Both the position numbers and the translations under genes were made by a program. A stretch of DNA of 64,000 nucleotides from Dactylonectria macrodidyma. Lineage: Eukaryota; Ascomycota; Sordariomycetes; Hypocreales; Nectriaceae. The notes under the pieces are model-generated. The model was not told the DNA's origin. It was given only the letters and a program-made list of their open reading frames with translations, and ran no database searches. Location: assembly GCA_020744425.1 (NCBI GenBank), contig JAGMUV010000017.1, positions 124,001 through 188,000 on the forward strand, given 5' to 3'. How positions within the stretch are numbered: the stretch's first letter is position 1; each line of letters starts with the position of its first letter. Below, piece after piece: positions 12,021 to 23,410 of this stretch.

Positions 12021-12386
12021 GGCGGCGTCGATTGCGATCGCTGATGATGATGATGATGCTGTCACTGTCGTTGCTACGCGATGAAGCTATGGCGATTCGA
12101 CGTCGCTAGTCCAGCTGCAGCTGACGAAGCCTTCTTCACGATTGATGATGCCAGTTTTGCCAGAGGTTGTAAATGGCTGTGATGATATAAAAGGAGTAAG
12201 GATCAGAGTTGAAGGAATATGATCAGGTCAGCCGCCGATTGAAAGCATGACCCAATACGAGCGGCATCACCTTTATTGTCAAGACGATTAAGTAGCGTAT
12301 CGTCGCATCAAGCCAAAGAAGATCGTCTGGTCACGCCATGAATGATCGATTCAAACCGGGCTAGAATACCCTTTCATAACGAATTA

Positions 12387-12425
12387 TGACGTCAGGGAAT
12401 GCCACGACTTGCCAATGATGAGTCA
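12387..12425. promoter_or_regulatory. CRE (TGACGTCA) and AP-1-type (TGAGTCA) sites upstream of the CorA-like gene
   Basis: A perfect palindromic TGACGTCA lies at 12387-12394 and a TGAGTCA at 12419-12425, about 370-405 bp upstream of the CorA-like start codon. Both are classic bZIP-type binding sites. Their closeness to each other is suggestive, but function is inferred only. Confidence 0.4.
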
Positions 12426-14214
12426 CCTGTGACATATCTTGGTGGCTAGGCTCTTTACCCACTTATTTTATCATGACAGCAGCCAGGAATCGGAGCAGTA
12501 GAGTTGCTCCCTCTGTCTGGGTGTTACAACCGAGACATGCGTCCATTCTAGACCTGACGACATATTGGAAAGTGCTAGAAGTCCTGCCGATGTTGGAAGT
12601 AAGGACGCCAAGGTTGGCACATTCTTATACTACAAAAGTTTAGGAGTTCAGGGGGAGAATTTGCTCTCTCAATCTACTAGTGCAAGAGAAAATGTACATC
12701 AATTGCCTTTTCAGTCAATGCCACCCTCCAATTCAAATTGACGGCGTCTTGGGCTTTCACAATTTTTTGACCGAGATATGTCGTCACGATATGGCGGAGA
12801 TGCGTCGTGCGCAGTGTGGGGAATCTATCTACAGATCTCATACTTGATCCTTGTTGAGTATCTGACAGGACATTGCGCGGCAAACAACTGCGGGTAATCA
12901 TGCGCTAAATACACTACAGCTTCAGTAGTATTAGAGACATGATATGTCTAGCTAGTGGATTGAGTGCACTATAATATGGAGCCTCTTATAGCTCTGGTAC
13001 TCATAAGATGTACTTAATGTTCTTCTGGAAAGAAAAAGCAATACATATGTATTTTCTCTTCTATATCAATTGTAGCAGACCTCAGTAAGCATAAATTAGT
13101 TGGTATTTTCAGTTTGCTTCACAGGCCCTCTAAGGCAGCCAACATCTTTAAGAAACTCATCTCAGATTACAATAGGGCGTGCGTCTAGCTAAAATCCCCT
13201 CTTCAAAGTCGGAATATAGATATAGTTAACTGGAGAGACAGTGATAGAATAAAACCGCGCACCAATCCGCTGAAGAGACATCGAGGGACTCGTTGGGATT
13301 CAGGTTCCTCACAGGGAAAGGGTCTAATGAATGAACCGACGTTTTCCCCAGACAGACCACATTCCACATCCCGTCGAGCGACCTGGCTGGTACCATGCTG
13401 CCACACAGGCACATCTCAGCCGTCCCTTGCAAGGAATCGCCTCCCTGGCCAGTGTTTGATTAGTGGCGAACCGCTCCGTTGGTCGGGGTGGAGCTCCGCA
13501 TCGAGGAGACAACACGAAAGCTTCTGACATAAGTTGACCAATCTTCACACAATATGGCCCATGTTCCACGTCTGAACATCTTCTGAGTGGCGCGAGCCTC
13601 GATTGGCTTTGGGTCTCTCGGGATAAATACGCGTTAGATCAGTCGTCTGGACGATCCTGATGTCGCCGGGGGAGGGCGCGACAGACCAGTGCCCCTTTCC
13701 TCAGTGATCCTCTCTGGTGAACGTGGGTTTTTGTTACTGTCGCCAGGAAGCGGTTTTGGCTGATCCCCACAAACTCATCTCGTGTTATTCCTCACAAGAC
13801 TGCGCCGCGGAGTTGACGTCGACTCCGTTGAAACCACCACTCATTTCCAAACCGCGCTGGTGATTGCACGGGGTCAACTCCATTTGAAACCACCATATGT
13901 CAACTCCGTTGACATTTTGAGTATCCAGTGGCTCCTAACTGGCGACGCGGCAAGGTTTGTGTTTCCCTGAGGCGGGGGAGTACGATTACTTGCCTAAGAA
14001 AAAAAAACGAATGAGACAGATAAGGTCGACACTGAGCGACGTCAATGCCGACTTACGCAGCGGTTGTCAAGAGACTAGGAAAAATAAATATCTCTCCTGC
14101 GGGGATCTAGGTCCCAAGGAGGGTGCGAGGGAGTGCCGTGTTTATATGTGAGTATAGAGAGAATTTGTCGGAACTTCATCTTCAACGGTTCCATGCAGGT
14201 GATGCCGCCGTACT
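12426..14214. other. Intergenic region without recognisable gene
   Basis: Short frames near 13200-13570 overlap on both strands and carry no domain. A CAACTCC/GTTGAC-rich patch lies at 13800-13915 and contains the small palindrome listed separately. Confidence 0.45.
13898..13914. repeat. Short palindrome TGTCAAC-TCC-GTTGACA
   Basis: Two perfect 7-bp arms around a 3-bp spacer. Related GTTGAC and GTCAACTCC words recur in the preceding 100 bp (13810-13880). It could be a protein-binding site or chance. Confidence 0.5.
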
Positions 14215-16503
14215 TCACACTCTCGACCGGTCACTGAGATTCAGCCAGCTCATATCTGACGAAGTTGAGCCCATTACAAGCTGACGCTGGCTGCTCACAC
14301 CTGTAGCAGGATTTCGCGGGCTCGCAACGCTTGGGGAGAGCGGCGTTCCGAAGTAGAAGCTGGGGTTGCACGCGCTGCTGGGCGCACGGTCAGTAGCCCA
14401 GGGCTTCGAGCTGAAGGTAGAGTCCCAGGCTTCGTTGACGGTCTCCGGGATGCCGCTGGAGGAGCCCCACGATGACGTCCTCGAAGGGGGGGATTCAACT
14501 TTGCCCGCTACTCCATCCTTGAAGGAGATCTTGCTGTACTCGGTCACAACAGGGCTGCCGGAATTGACCCGGCTGACCTCAGGGCCGAAGTCAAAGTTCA
14601 GCGGTGGAACAGTTGCTGAGTCCTGCCTGGCCCTCGTGTTACAATGGTGCGTGGACTCAGAGTAGCGGGAGCTCTGCTCGGAGCCAACGGTTGTCCTCTT
14701 GGAACCACTGAAGCTGAGGATCTGCAATGCGCTGCCGCCGGACCAGTATCGGTTCCATCCAGAGCTCCCCCGCATGCCGTCCTGGGCTTCCGTGGGTCCC
14801 GCACGGGGTCGGGGCTCTGCGACGGTCTGGTCCAAAGCAACGCCCCTGATGTCGTATCCCTGCAGGCCAGTGTGCTGCATCTCCTGCAGAATAGGCTTGC
14901 TGATGGTGGCCTTCAGCTGCTTGTGCAAAGAGCTGCCGGAGCTTCGCGTCGTATGATTGCTAGGCTTCTGCGTCAGGCTGGTCTTCTGCTTCCTAGCGCG
15001 ACCCATCAAAATAGCCATGGATGAGTCGGATTCCTGAGACAGGGTGTAGTTATGGCCGCGGGGCTGACCGGGCGAGAGCGGCTGGCGTGGGCCGTTGCTT
15101 AAGGCTACTGGCTCCTTCTCCTCGGAGGGAAAGCCCCTGACGCTGCTAGCCTCCATACCGTTTCCGCTAGCCTTGCGTCCCCGCGACCAGAGCAACACCA
15201 GCAGACCAAGCAAGGCTAAGAACCCGAGGGTCGATCCAAATGTGATACCTAGGATAACGTTGGAGCTGACACCGGAGTCAATGCTGCCGGCGGCCGCACC
15301 TGTAGCACCTGTCGTGGCCCCGGCGCTGGCCTCGGATATTGTCAGAGAAGCGGTTGAGTTGCCGGTTGACAAGATAGTCGAGGTCGCAGAGGTCGATGAC
15401 ATCTCCGAGTTCTCTGAGGTCGACGACCTCGTCTTGGTAGAAGTTGACTTAGTCAACTTGGTCGAGGTAGCTGTCTCGGTAGTTGAGAAAGCCGAAGAGG
15501 TCAACGTGCTGTCGGGCAGAACCATTTGCTTCTTGACCTCGAATACCTGGGTGGCATCGAGCCACGAGTTCTCGGTGGCATCGAAGATGGCAAGAGGCTC
15601 TTCGGAAGTACCACCAGAGAAGACAACCTTGCCGTCTGCGCCTTGGGCAACAGCAAAATTTTGCCGCGTAGCGGTTGGTGCAAGCGTCGAGTTGTACTCT
15701 GGCCAGTCTTCCAGGGTCAGATCGCGCTTCTCATTGATGACGGCGGCCGAGTTTGAAAGGGGTGCGCCGGAGGCGTCCTGGAGAACAAATCGTCGGACCA
15801 GGTTGGGAGATTGTGAGAGATCGAAGGTGTAGAGGCTCTTGGAGCCACCATCCCCTGGCATCACAATTGCCTGAATGGAACTCGAGTTTTTCGACAGAGG
15901 TTCTGCCAATGTGGCTCCCGATTCCCTCCAGCCTGTAGTCGGACTGAACAAGGCAACGGCGATATTTCCAGTGTCACCGCCGACCAAGCAAGCATCGGCA
16001 TCGGACCAGCTGAGGAGGATAGGCTTGACGCCGGGGTGAGAGCTAGGGCCATGGGAGTTGACGCTGTAGGGCTTGGATGCCTGGATAGTGAAGGTTTCGC
16101 CGGAGGGTGCCGGGACTCCGTCTCGGCTGCCGGCGTAGATGAGGATGGCATCGTTGGCCTTGATGTACGTCGAGCCATGCCACAGGCGATCTTTAGTAAT
16201 CAACTCGGAGGGGAGGATGGTGGTCCACTTGCCGGTCGAGTAGGTGTACTTTTGCAGCCCAGTATAGCCATCCGAGCCGCCGGTTCCACCGACGACGAAT
16301 AGGCCGGCCTGAGTGGCATCACCGGGGGTCGCTCCAACACAGACGGCCCCCGAAATCTTCTCTCCCATCTCCAGCTTCTTCCATTTTGCACCTTCCTCCA
16401 AAGACAGGGACAAGAAAGCCTCGGGCGTGAAAGAGTAAAGTATGTTCTTGTAGATGACGGAGCACGAGCCGTCCAGCGACATCGGCGGTTTGGGCAAACT
16501 CAT
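14215..16503 (-). CDS. Kelch-like beta-propeller membrane protein with Ser/Thr-rich stalk
   Basis: One open frame of 762 residues. The first ~330 residues resemble Kelch/galactose-oxidase propeller blades, with repeated GG-containing strands (LFVVGGTGGSDGYTG, LVGGDTGNIAVALF, VVFSGGTSEEPLAIFD). A Ser/Thr-rich stalk follows at about 335-415, then one membrane helix at about 416-440 (VILGITFGSTLGFLALLGLL) and a ~320-residue Ser/Pro-rich cytoplasmic tail. The layout suggests a surface sensor or wall-associated protein. Related fungal proteins are often mislabelled as splicing factor CLF1. The ATG at 16503 lacks a signal peptide, although the topology calls for one. It is preceded by a 17-base T tract and a TTCTGCAG acceptor-like site, with a GTAAGC donor-like site at about 16574, so a 5' exon may be missing from this model. 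No function is assigned. Confidence 0.8.
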   Translation of the reverse strand: MSLPKPPMSLDGSCSVIYKNILYSFTPEAFLSLSLEEGAKWKKLEMGEKISGAVCVGATPGDATQAGLFVVGGTGGSDGYTGLQKYTYSTGKWTTILPSELITKDRLWHGSTYIKANDAILIYAGSRDGVPAPSGETFTIQASKPYSVNSHGPSSHPGVKPILLSWSDADACLVGGDTGNIAVALFSPTTGWRESGATLAEPLSKNSSSIQAIVMPGDGGSKSLYTFDLSQSPNLVRRFVLQDASGAPLSNSAAVINEKRDLTLEDWPEYNSTLAPTATRQNFAVAQGADGKVVFSGGTSEEPLAIFDATENSWLDATQVFEVKKQMVLPDSTLTSSAFSTTETATSTKLTKSTSTKTRSSTSENSEMSSTSATSTILSTGNSTASLTISEASAGATTGATGAAAGSIDSGVSSNVILGITFGSTLGFLALLGLLVLLWSRGRKASGNGMEASSVRGFPSEEKEPVALSNGPRQPLSPGQPRGHNYTLSQESDSSMAILMGRARKQKTSLTQKPSNHTTRSSGSSLHKQLKATISKPILQEMQHTGLQGYDIRGVALDQTVAEPRPRAGPTEAQDGMRGSSGWNRYWSGGSALQILSFSGSKRTTVGSEQSSRYSESTHHCNTRARQDSATVPPLNFDFGPEVSRVNSGSPVVTEYSKISFKDGVAGKVESPPSRTSSWGSSSGIPETVNEAWDSTFSSKPWATDRAPSSACNPSFYFGTPLSPSVASPRNPATGVSSQRQLVMGSTSSDMSWLNLSDRSRV

Positions 16504-17392
16504 CGCTGCAGAATTTCCCAGAGAAACCAAAAAAAAAAAAAAAAAGACCTCGAGAATTGTGCCAGTGGGCTTACGAGGGCATAGCGATGTCGGCTAGCGG
16601 TCGGGTGCAGTTCGCTTCGTGATGATGTTGGGACATACGACCACGGGCGGGTAGCGCTGATGTTGTCGGGGATCGAGAATCAAGAATCGAAAGAGGGTAC
16701 CATGGCGTGTTGAATGAAGGAGACACGCGATCTAAGAGGAGACGTTCTGGACAGATGCAAATAAGGAGCGGATAACACAGCGGCAAGCAAACAATGCAGC
16801 TGGGCGAGTGTGGTGAGAGCTGGATGGCTGACCGACGGGCAGCTAGCAGGCAGCTGGCATCAAAGGAGGGATCGTTCGAAGGAGATGTTGAACAACGTAC
16901 GTATAGCTGTACTGATGTAGGCTTTCTTGCACGTTCACACACATCCTCCTCCTTTCAAATCTTTCGGATTATCGGGGAAGGAAGCCATCTATGTAAATTG
17001 GTACCATCTCAACCACAGATCAACCTAGAGCGAGCGTACGACAGGACCTGCACCAGGTTACCCTTGGCAAAGGAGGATCTACGCGAGGATCCGGGTAATG
17101 AATCCCTCCCCCCCAACATCTGCCATTGGTGGCCCGCTGATTCCCACAGGAGGCGGCGGTCTTACCATCTGGAGGGCTAGGGCTGCGGGGGAATCGGCAA
17201 CAAGGGCACAAGGGATGACACTAAGGTCTCCTCGGCACATCCAGGTTCCAGACAAGGGCTGACCCAAGCGATCAGGCGCCAGCGCGAGCGGAGCCGTTTC
17301 TCGACTGACTTGACGTAGTCAACACCACCACCACAAACGTGGATCACGTGATCATAGTGTGTCCGGACCTCAGCCACTGTAGGCCGTTAAAA
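16504..17392. other. 5' region of the Kelch-like gene and intergenic DNA
   Basis: It contains the T17 tract (minus strand, 16545-16529) and possible splice signals for an upstream exon of the minus-strand gene. A palindromic ATCACGTGAT (E-box core CACGTG) lies at about 17343-17352. No separate gene is recognised. Confidence 0.45.
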
Positions 17393-17521
17393 AATTAGTT
17401 CCACCAGGTTCATGGTTTGGGAGATGAGTGACCTTATCGTTCCTCCTGCGTGGAATGAGCCCAGTGTGGAAGGTCATTCATCTCCCAAACCCATGCCCCA
17501 TCGCCGATCAGAGCACTAATT
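17393..17521. mobile_element. Palindromic MITE-like element
   Basis: The outer ends AATTAGT (17393) and ACTAATT (17515) are inverted. The inner arms, containing CATGGTTTGGGAGATGAGTG at 17410-17429 and the inverted copy near 17469-17495, match apart from one inserted G and one G/A change. The whole 129-bp unit can fold into a hairpin with a ~35-nt loop. It has no coding capacity. It differs in sequence from the 1319-1498 element. Confidence 0.6.
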
Positions 17522-18459
17522 AGTTGTATGTACATATCACCTGGCCGCTCTCTCTCTAGTGCCAGACTGAAATTTCGTCGGTCGGTTTCAGCGGCAGAGA
17601 GCCCTGGCCTAGTCGATTAAGAGGCGTAGTCCAAGATGGCCAACGCGCACACGACGATAACGAAGACCCTCTGGACGGCCAGGTCGCGGGCGAGTAGGCA
17701 ATATTTATCGAACATGGGCTGAGGGGCTTTACACAGAACAGCGTGCTGGGCTGCCAGGACCCTGACCCGAAGGACGCCTCATCCACCTGAGATGCGGCAC
17801 ATCAGCTTATGTTCCATTGAGGCTTAAATTATCGACCTCTCCAATTCTCCATTGTAGCGGCAATGGTTGGTTTCGGGTGCTGCGGGGATCCCGCCGGTAT
17901 GTGTGTCTGCGGGATGCGAGATAAAGGACGGGGCAATCTGATGCATCTTGATTCATACTGGCTTGGATTCATCATAAAGGGGAAAACTCTCTAGAGTGGG
18001 CTATGCTAAATCAAGGCGGGAGTAAAGTAGTCTGCCGTTGATGTCCCTTCGTCTGTTTCATATGTTGGCATGATCAGGGAAGCTACAAAATAAGAACCGG
18101 GGCGGTTACGGGACGTCGTATGTAAGGTAGGAGATCGTGAGACCCAGAGATGGCCTGACTCAGCGCATCAGACGCTACCGGCTTCCGAGATGGCTGAAAC
18201 CAGACAAGCTAGCTTGAACGTAGTACACCTCAATTCTCGGGACAGTAGCCAACATGGTCTAAGATCCTGTGGATTGCGGTGCTTGCTGCATATACATGCG
18301 TGACATGCTTCTGTTTATGACGTTTAGAATCATTTGTGATCATGGGCAAGTGGTCCGATATGTTACCAAGCCGTTGATGCCGCACAGTTTGATACTCTCT
18401 GTCTAGAAGGTATGGAAGCGGCTGACCTTGCATCATGCCTAGAACGTTACAAAGCTAGA

Positions 18460-19692
18460 GACGAAAGAAAGCCGCTAATCTATCTAATATCTTCACCGTC
18501 AATCTTTTAGGTCTCCCAGTCAGCTCCTCCAGGTAGGCAATTCGCTTCTCCCTAATTAATAGCTCAAATGTGGTCTTTATCTCATCTTATTCTAGCCAGT
18601 CCTCCTCAAACACCTCAAAAAATAATCTCGCGCTAATAATTTTTCAACCTACGCCAGCGGGTAGCCACATCTCCCGCGTGGCTTATTCGTTCTATTGACT
18701 CCTCGAGAGCTTCTAAGTTCTCCCTGAAGTAGCTGAGGCATCATTCCATTACCACACACTTGCAGTTGGGCCTCGTGACCCTTTTGTGGATTACGTTTAT
18801 TATACTTCTTTTCACTATAAAAGAGCCCGTCGACAGTAATCTCAAGCACTATAGCAACCTTGGCGCGGACTAGAACCTCTCTTAGCTTTCCGTAAATTCA
18901 ACCTCAAGCCAGGAGTCCACAGGTTGAGGGGAATGTTTCGAAAGCCTTTATGTTTGAGGTCCTTTAACTGGAAATATTGGGGGAACTGACGAAGATCAAC
19001 GGTAACGACATAGCCCAAGGGACTGGGATTCCCATGGTAAAGTTTGCTCGAGGCATACCTGTGGGAACTTGACACGCGAGATGGATATTGGCCACCGTTT
19101 GGTCGAGATTGACGATGTCAACCTTGGAGGTGACGAGTTGCTAAGCCTGCGATTCTATTAGCGAAGGCCACGTATTAGAGTCTAGAGGCAAGGTATCGGT
19201 GAAAGCATTCAGCGAAACATGAAATCGCAGTGGTGATAGGGTGGGGGGTTGGTTCAAGAAGTCACTGAGGAAACAAAATACCTGAAAAGCAATCGGAGGC
19301 GGGAGGGAAGAAGACCTTGGCCAGTTCCGTCTCGGTAGGGTCTTGTCATGGTTCTGCAGGATAAGGGAACGGAGTTGGGACAGCCCGTCGTGGCTGTCAC
19401 TTACACGGGCTGAAACCAGGTGTCGAAACGTATGGCAGCATGAGCCAATTAGAGCGCTTCGACTCCTCAACTTAAAGCCGAATAGCGGCGAGTTAAAGGA
19501 GGTACGCCCCATTTGAAAAGAGCTCACACCACACTTAATAGACTGACTCAGCGAAACCGCCTCGCATACAGATAGACGACTGCCTGCAATCACGGTTCGC
19601 ATCACCTTTCGACTTCCAAACTGAGATAACTCAGAAATTAAATATCTTGCGCAGGAGAAAGCACAGTTCAAGCCGTAGAAATGCCTGTCCAC
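18460..19692 (-). pseudogene. Decayed coding-like sequence of unknown family
   Basis: Minus-strand reading gives stretches with amino-acid-like composition in several frames. One piece near 18480-18640 contains FEVFEEDWLE, a stop, then DEIKTTFELLIREKRIAYLE. Another near 19075-19140 contains LVTSKVDIVNLDQTVANIHL and runs up to a splice-like CAG/GT. A 183-residue open frame spans 19141-19692. I cannot name the family. The stops and frame changes suggest a relic rather than a working gene, but these pieces may also belong to more than one element. Confidence 0.3.
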
Positions 19693-22060
19693 TTATCTGA
19701 TATTGCCCCTAGCCAAGCGACAGTTCAGGTTGGAATCTTTCTACACCACGCCTGTGACAGTCGGGCCGATTTTACTCGTGCATGCACAAAGTGAAATCGA
19801 CTGCTAGCGATTAGTTTCCATACTGCGATTCCTAGACCATAGTTACTTTACGGGTCACATTGTAGGTCACAGCTGACCTAGGAAAGGTGAGGCAGTCCCA
19901 GGGCCACATATTGTGTCGAAGGCACGGATGGAAAGGCATGTAGGAAGGCTATTGGTTTTCTATCTTAATGAGAGACTATAGTCGGTCTTATTTAGACAAT
20001 CTGTTCGTATGACTTTCTTCCTCAATCGCCGACCTTCATAACCGGCCTGGATGAAGGTCTGGATAGCTCATTCCTGGCATGATGGGTTGTTGTTCCTATT
20101 CCTTTTGCATTACTGAGGCCAACCTTCGTTCCATTTCCGTATTCTGTTTCCGGATGCGATATACTGTGGCATGGATTTCTGCAACGGCGTTGCGTCAGCC
20201 GGCAGAATCCTGTATCCCAAGGACGTGGTCATCTCATCTGCCCCCAAGGCCGCTTCGCATCTCGAGTCTTGATCCGTGACAATTATGCCGTCACATATCA
20301 CGGCTCGCACGCTGCTGCCAAGGTCCAGGCATCTTATCTCTATCCCAGCGCGAAGACGCTCATCACATCCCCATCTAGACAACTCAACTGACGTGGCTGT
20401 CGTGTCTTCTCTTGCGCATCCCACATGAGAGGGCCCCACTTTCACTGGCCAGGTCCCATAAAGCTTATCAGCCTCTTACCGTCCGGGCATCTGGGATAAT
20501 CGTCCCCCGGTCTAAGCTAGTGACGTCGATGGGCAAGGTGACCTGTGGGGTTTCCAGGGGCCTAATTGACAACCGTGACAGACGGCCTCGTTTGATCTTC
20601 GCCTGTCCAGTATCTCGATTACCGTCTCGATTCATAGTCAGTTTGGCAGCTTATGCCACCGTTTAAACTAATGCACCCTGACGTCGAATGATACCACGGA
20701 TCATCCAACTATCTCCAGCTCACACACTCATATACTCACACACCCTTGCTATCTACTAATAATAATCAAGCCCCTTCTATCTCTACGGCTCCAGCTCTCC
20801 CGCCCAGCTGCCTAAGTTTATAGCTAAAATGTCTACTATATCAGGCGACGGGTCGAGATGAGCGTCCCCGCCGAGACTCCCTGCTAAACCTTCGATAGTT
20901 ATCTCACAAGGTATTTTTTTCAAGAAGGCCCCTTGCTAGGGCCTTAATAGTAGTCTGAGTTTGGTACTTGGTGTCTAGGTGGCGTCCTGTTTTATCCTAA
21001 TAATCCCGCAAACCAACTCTAAACCCCCACTATGCTAATGGGCGAACTCCCTCGGGGACCCAAACATCAGTTATCAATGACCGCTTCATCCATTGCTTCA
21101 AGTGGATACAGGTCGCCCCCTATAATGATTGAAAGCCCCTCAGGTACTGGTCCTGCAGGGGCCCGGGGCCAGTAGGCTTGGCTCCGAGATGCCGCGCCCT
21201 TGACGGAACAGACGGAACACACTGGGCGTTCGTTGCCAGCGGACTTGTCTTCTCAGCAACACTCATAAAATTGTCGGCCGCCCTCGGGATCTAGACCGTT
21301 AGCAGCGACGCCTTGGCAGCTCCCCATGGTCTCCATTGTCGGTCCTATTCCTGACTGGGGGTGGACCTCGAGAATGAGAAACCGAGCGGACTAATGTCTT
21401 ATTTCTCAGAAGCAGTGATACTTTTAGGCACAGAAACACGATACAACACACATGTTATCAGCCCGACCTATCCGTCCTCCCCCACGAATCACTCAAAGAT
21501 ACTTGCTTAGATCTGCCACGCACGTGAACTTGTCTGCCCCATCCTCGTTTGGGTCTATGCCATCTTCGTCACCAAGAGCATAGTCTATTTGACTCACATG
21601 ATCTCAGTCCCGCACCCCGTGCTCCCGCCATTCGTAAGAAGCTGGTGTTATTGGATTCGCTGCTTTCACCCCTGTATTTGAAGAATACCCGGCGATATGG
21701 AGCCTTCGCTGGCTATAGATGCGGTTCAGTTCTATCTGCAAAGTAAAGAATCCTTCGGCTGGACTTTGTCAGGCTACACTCCGCTTTGCAGACTCGGCAT
21801 TCCTTCCCATCACATGGACGTTTAAACCATTGCCTTGGCCTAGCGACTGCCCATTTCACTGTCCCCAATAGTGAACCTGATGGCGATGCATGGGTGATTT
21901 AGTTTAGTGCCGTTATCCCTCCTCCCTAATATCTCGGCTAATGCTCATTGCAGGGACTGTGCAGGGGGCACCACAATAGTTAACGCTGACGAGAGTTCAT
22001 TAAATACTGCGCTCCGGAAAGCCATGACGGTGCTGGCGATAAATGGCATCCCAGTAGTTA

Positions 22061-22561
22061 CTAGGAGGAATACGAGGGGCGACGGAGCGAATGCAGCTTG
22101 TCTTCGGCTCTAAGAACCACCAACATACAAGCACTTTCAATCGTTAGAATTGCACCAAAGCCAAGATATGCACTTACTTCTCTAATCATGCTAGAGATAA
22201 TTGTAGAAGAGCTCAGATACGTTGACCAAGGATCTCCATGTTCCTGCATCAGAACTGCGAGTGTAAGTTGTAAGCAATCAATCTTGTGACGATTTTTGCA
22301 TGTTATTATAGTATTATATGCCTCGCTAGGCTGAAGCAACACGATCTTAGGGCAGACAACATCGCTCCACGGGCTGTTCAATCTGTTGAAGAATGCTCCC
22401 CTTCGATCAAAACAGCTAGATACATCCAAGTCGTGACTGTGGCTGCTGGTGCCAACGGCAATGATCCAAGTTATCAGGATCTTTGATAGCTCCAAACCAC
22501 TAGTACAGAAGCGCGCCTTCTTCAGGAAGAACAGACATCCAACCTGGCCAATAATGCACAA
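22061..22561 (-). other. Hydrophobic open frame, unidentified
   Basis: A 166-codon open frame on the minus strand without an ATG at its head. Two hydrophobic segments (ILITWIIAVGTSS and AYLGFGAILTIESACMLVVL) suggest membrane helices. A further hydrophobic piece (VFLLVTTGMPFIASTVMAF) follows just downstream in another frame, as if split by an intron or frameshift. It may be part of a degraded membrane-protein gene. I do not recognise it. Confidence 0.25.
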
Positions 22562-23410
22562 AAGGCTTCAAGTTCTCCCTGCCGTTCTACAATATCCAAA
22601 GCTGGAAGTTTTGTCCATGAACCGACATTGCCAGCATATAAGCTGGCTGAGATCTTCCACGCATTTCTAAGCATATCAGAGTGTCTGAGTTATGAGACCC
22701 TCACACGAATGACCCTTGCGCTTCATCTCTGCTGCAACAACCTGGGCGAGGGAATGATCGCTACTGGGGTCGAGGCCGCGGGGTACGATATCTATCCTAT
22801 CTCTGCCCCCATCCGGTAACTATTCACAAAGGGAAATCCAGCCATCTTTGGTCCGAAACTTCGCTTGAAACAGGGTTTGATAAAATGCGGATGCTGCATA
22901 TTTGATGTCATTTTGCAGCATGTATTGTAAGAGGGCTGCGATGTTGGGAAACTTAGGGATATGGGAGGGTTAGTTGGTAGGTTGGGATTCCGTAAATAAG
23001 AAGAAAAACTTATTTAATAGTCAAAAATGTGATGCTTGACGTCAGGTCAAACTCATACTAACAATTTTAGATGAGAAGGCCGGGTATGGTTGTGGTTGTG
23101 GGAGTCTTGAAGGGGAAGGGTGCATTCTTATATTTGCCGACCGGCTAGACTAGAAAGACCATCCCAGGAGCTGTGCCATATCGATCTGGTCGGATCCTTT
23201 CGCAAGAACATTGGCTCGGGGGCCAGGAATACGCCAACCCGTTTTCCTCCTCATGATCATGCCGTTGACGACCACCCCGCCACGAATAAATCAGGCACCT
23301 GTTCGTGTATTTCCGAGTACTCAATCGAATCCAAGAAGGTCTATGCAAGGTTGTTCAATCCACAGAATCGCTGCAGTCTCTGCTGTCAACACATTCCCTG
23401 TCCTAGCATT

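Larger units (their letters stand above)
17522..23410. other. Long gene-poor stretch with coding-like debris
   Basis: No intact gene is recognised in nearly 6 kb. Protein-like but broken sequence is visible on the minus strand at 18460-19690. An open hydrophobic frame at 22061-22561 is listed separately. A TGACGTCA site lies at 23037-23044, downstream of the next gene's stop codon. No RNA gene was seen. Confidence 0.45.

Noticed and set aside
16632..16642. ACATACGACCA, identical to the start of a 5S rRNA gene
   Set aside because: Only 11 bases match; the following sequence does not fit 5S rRNA.
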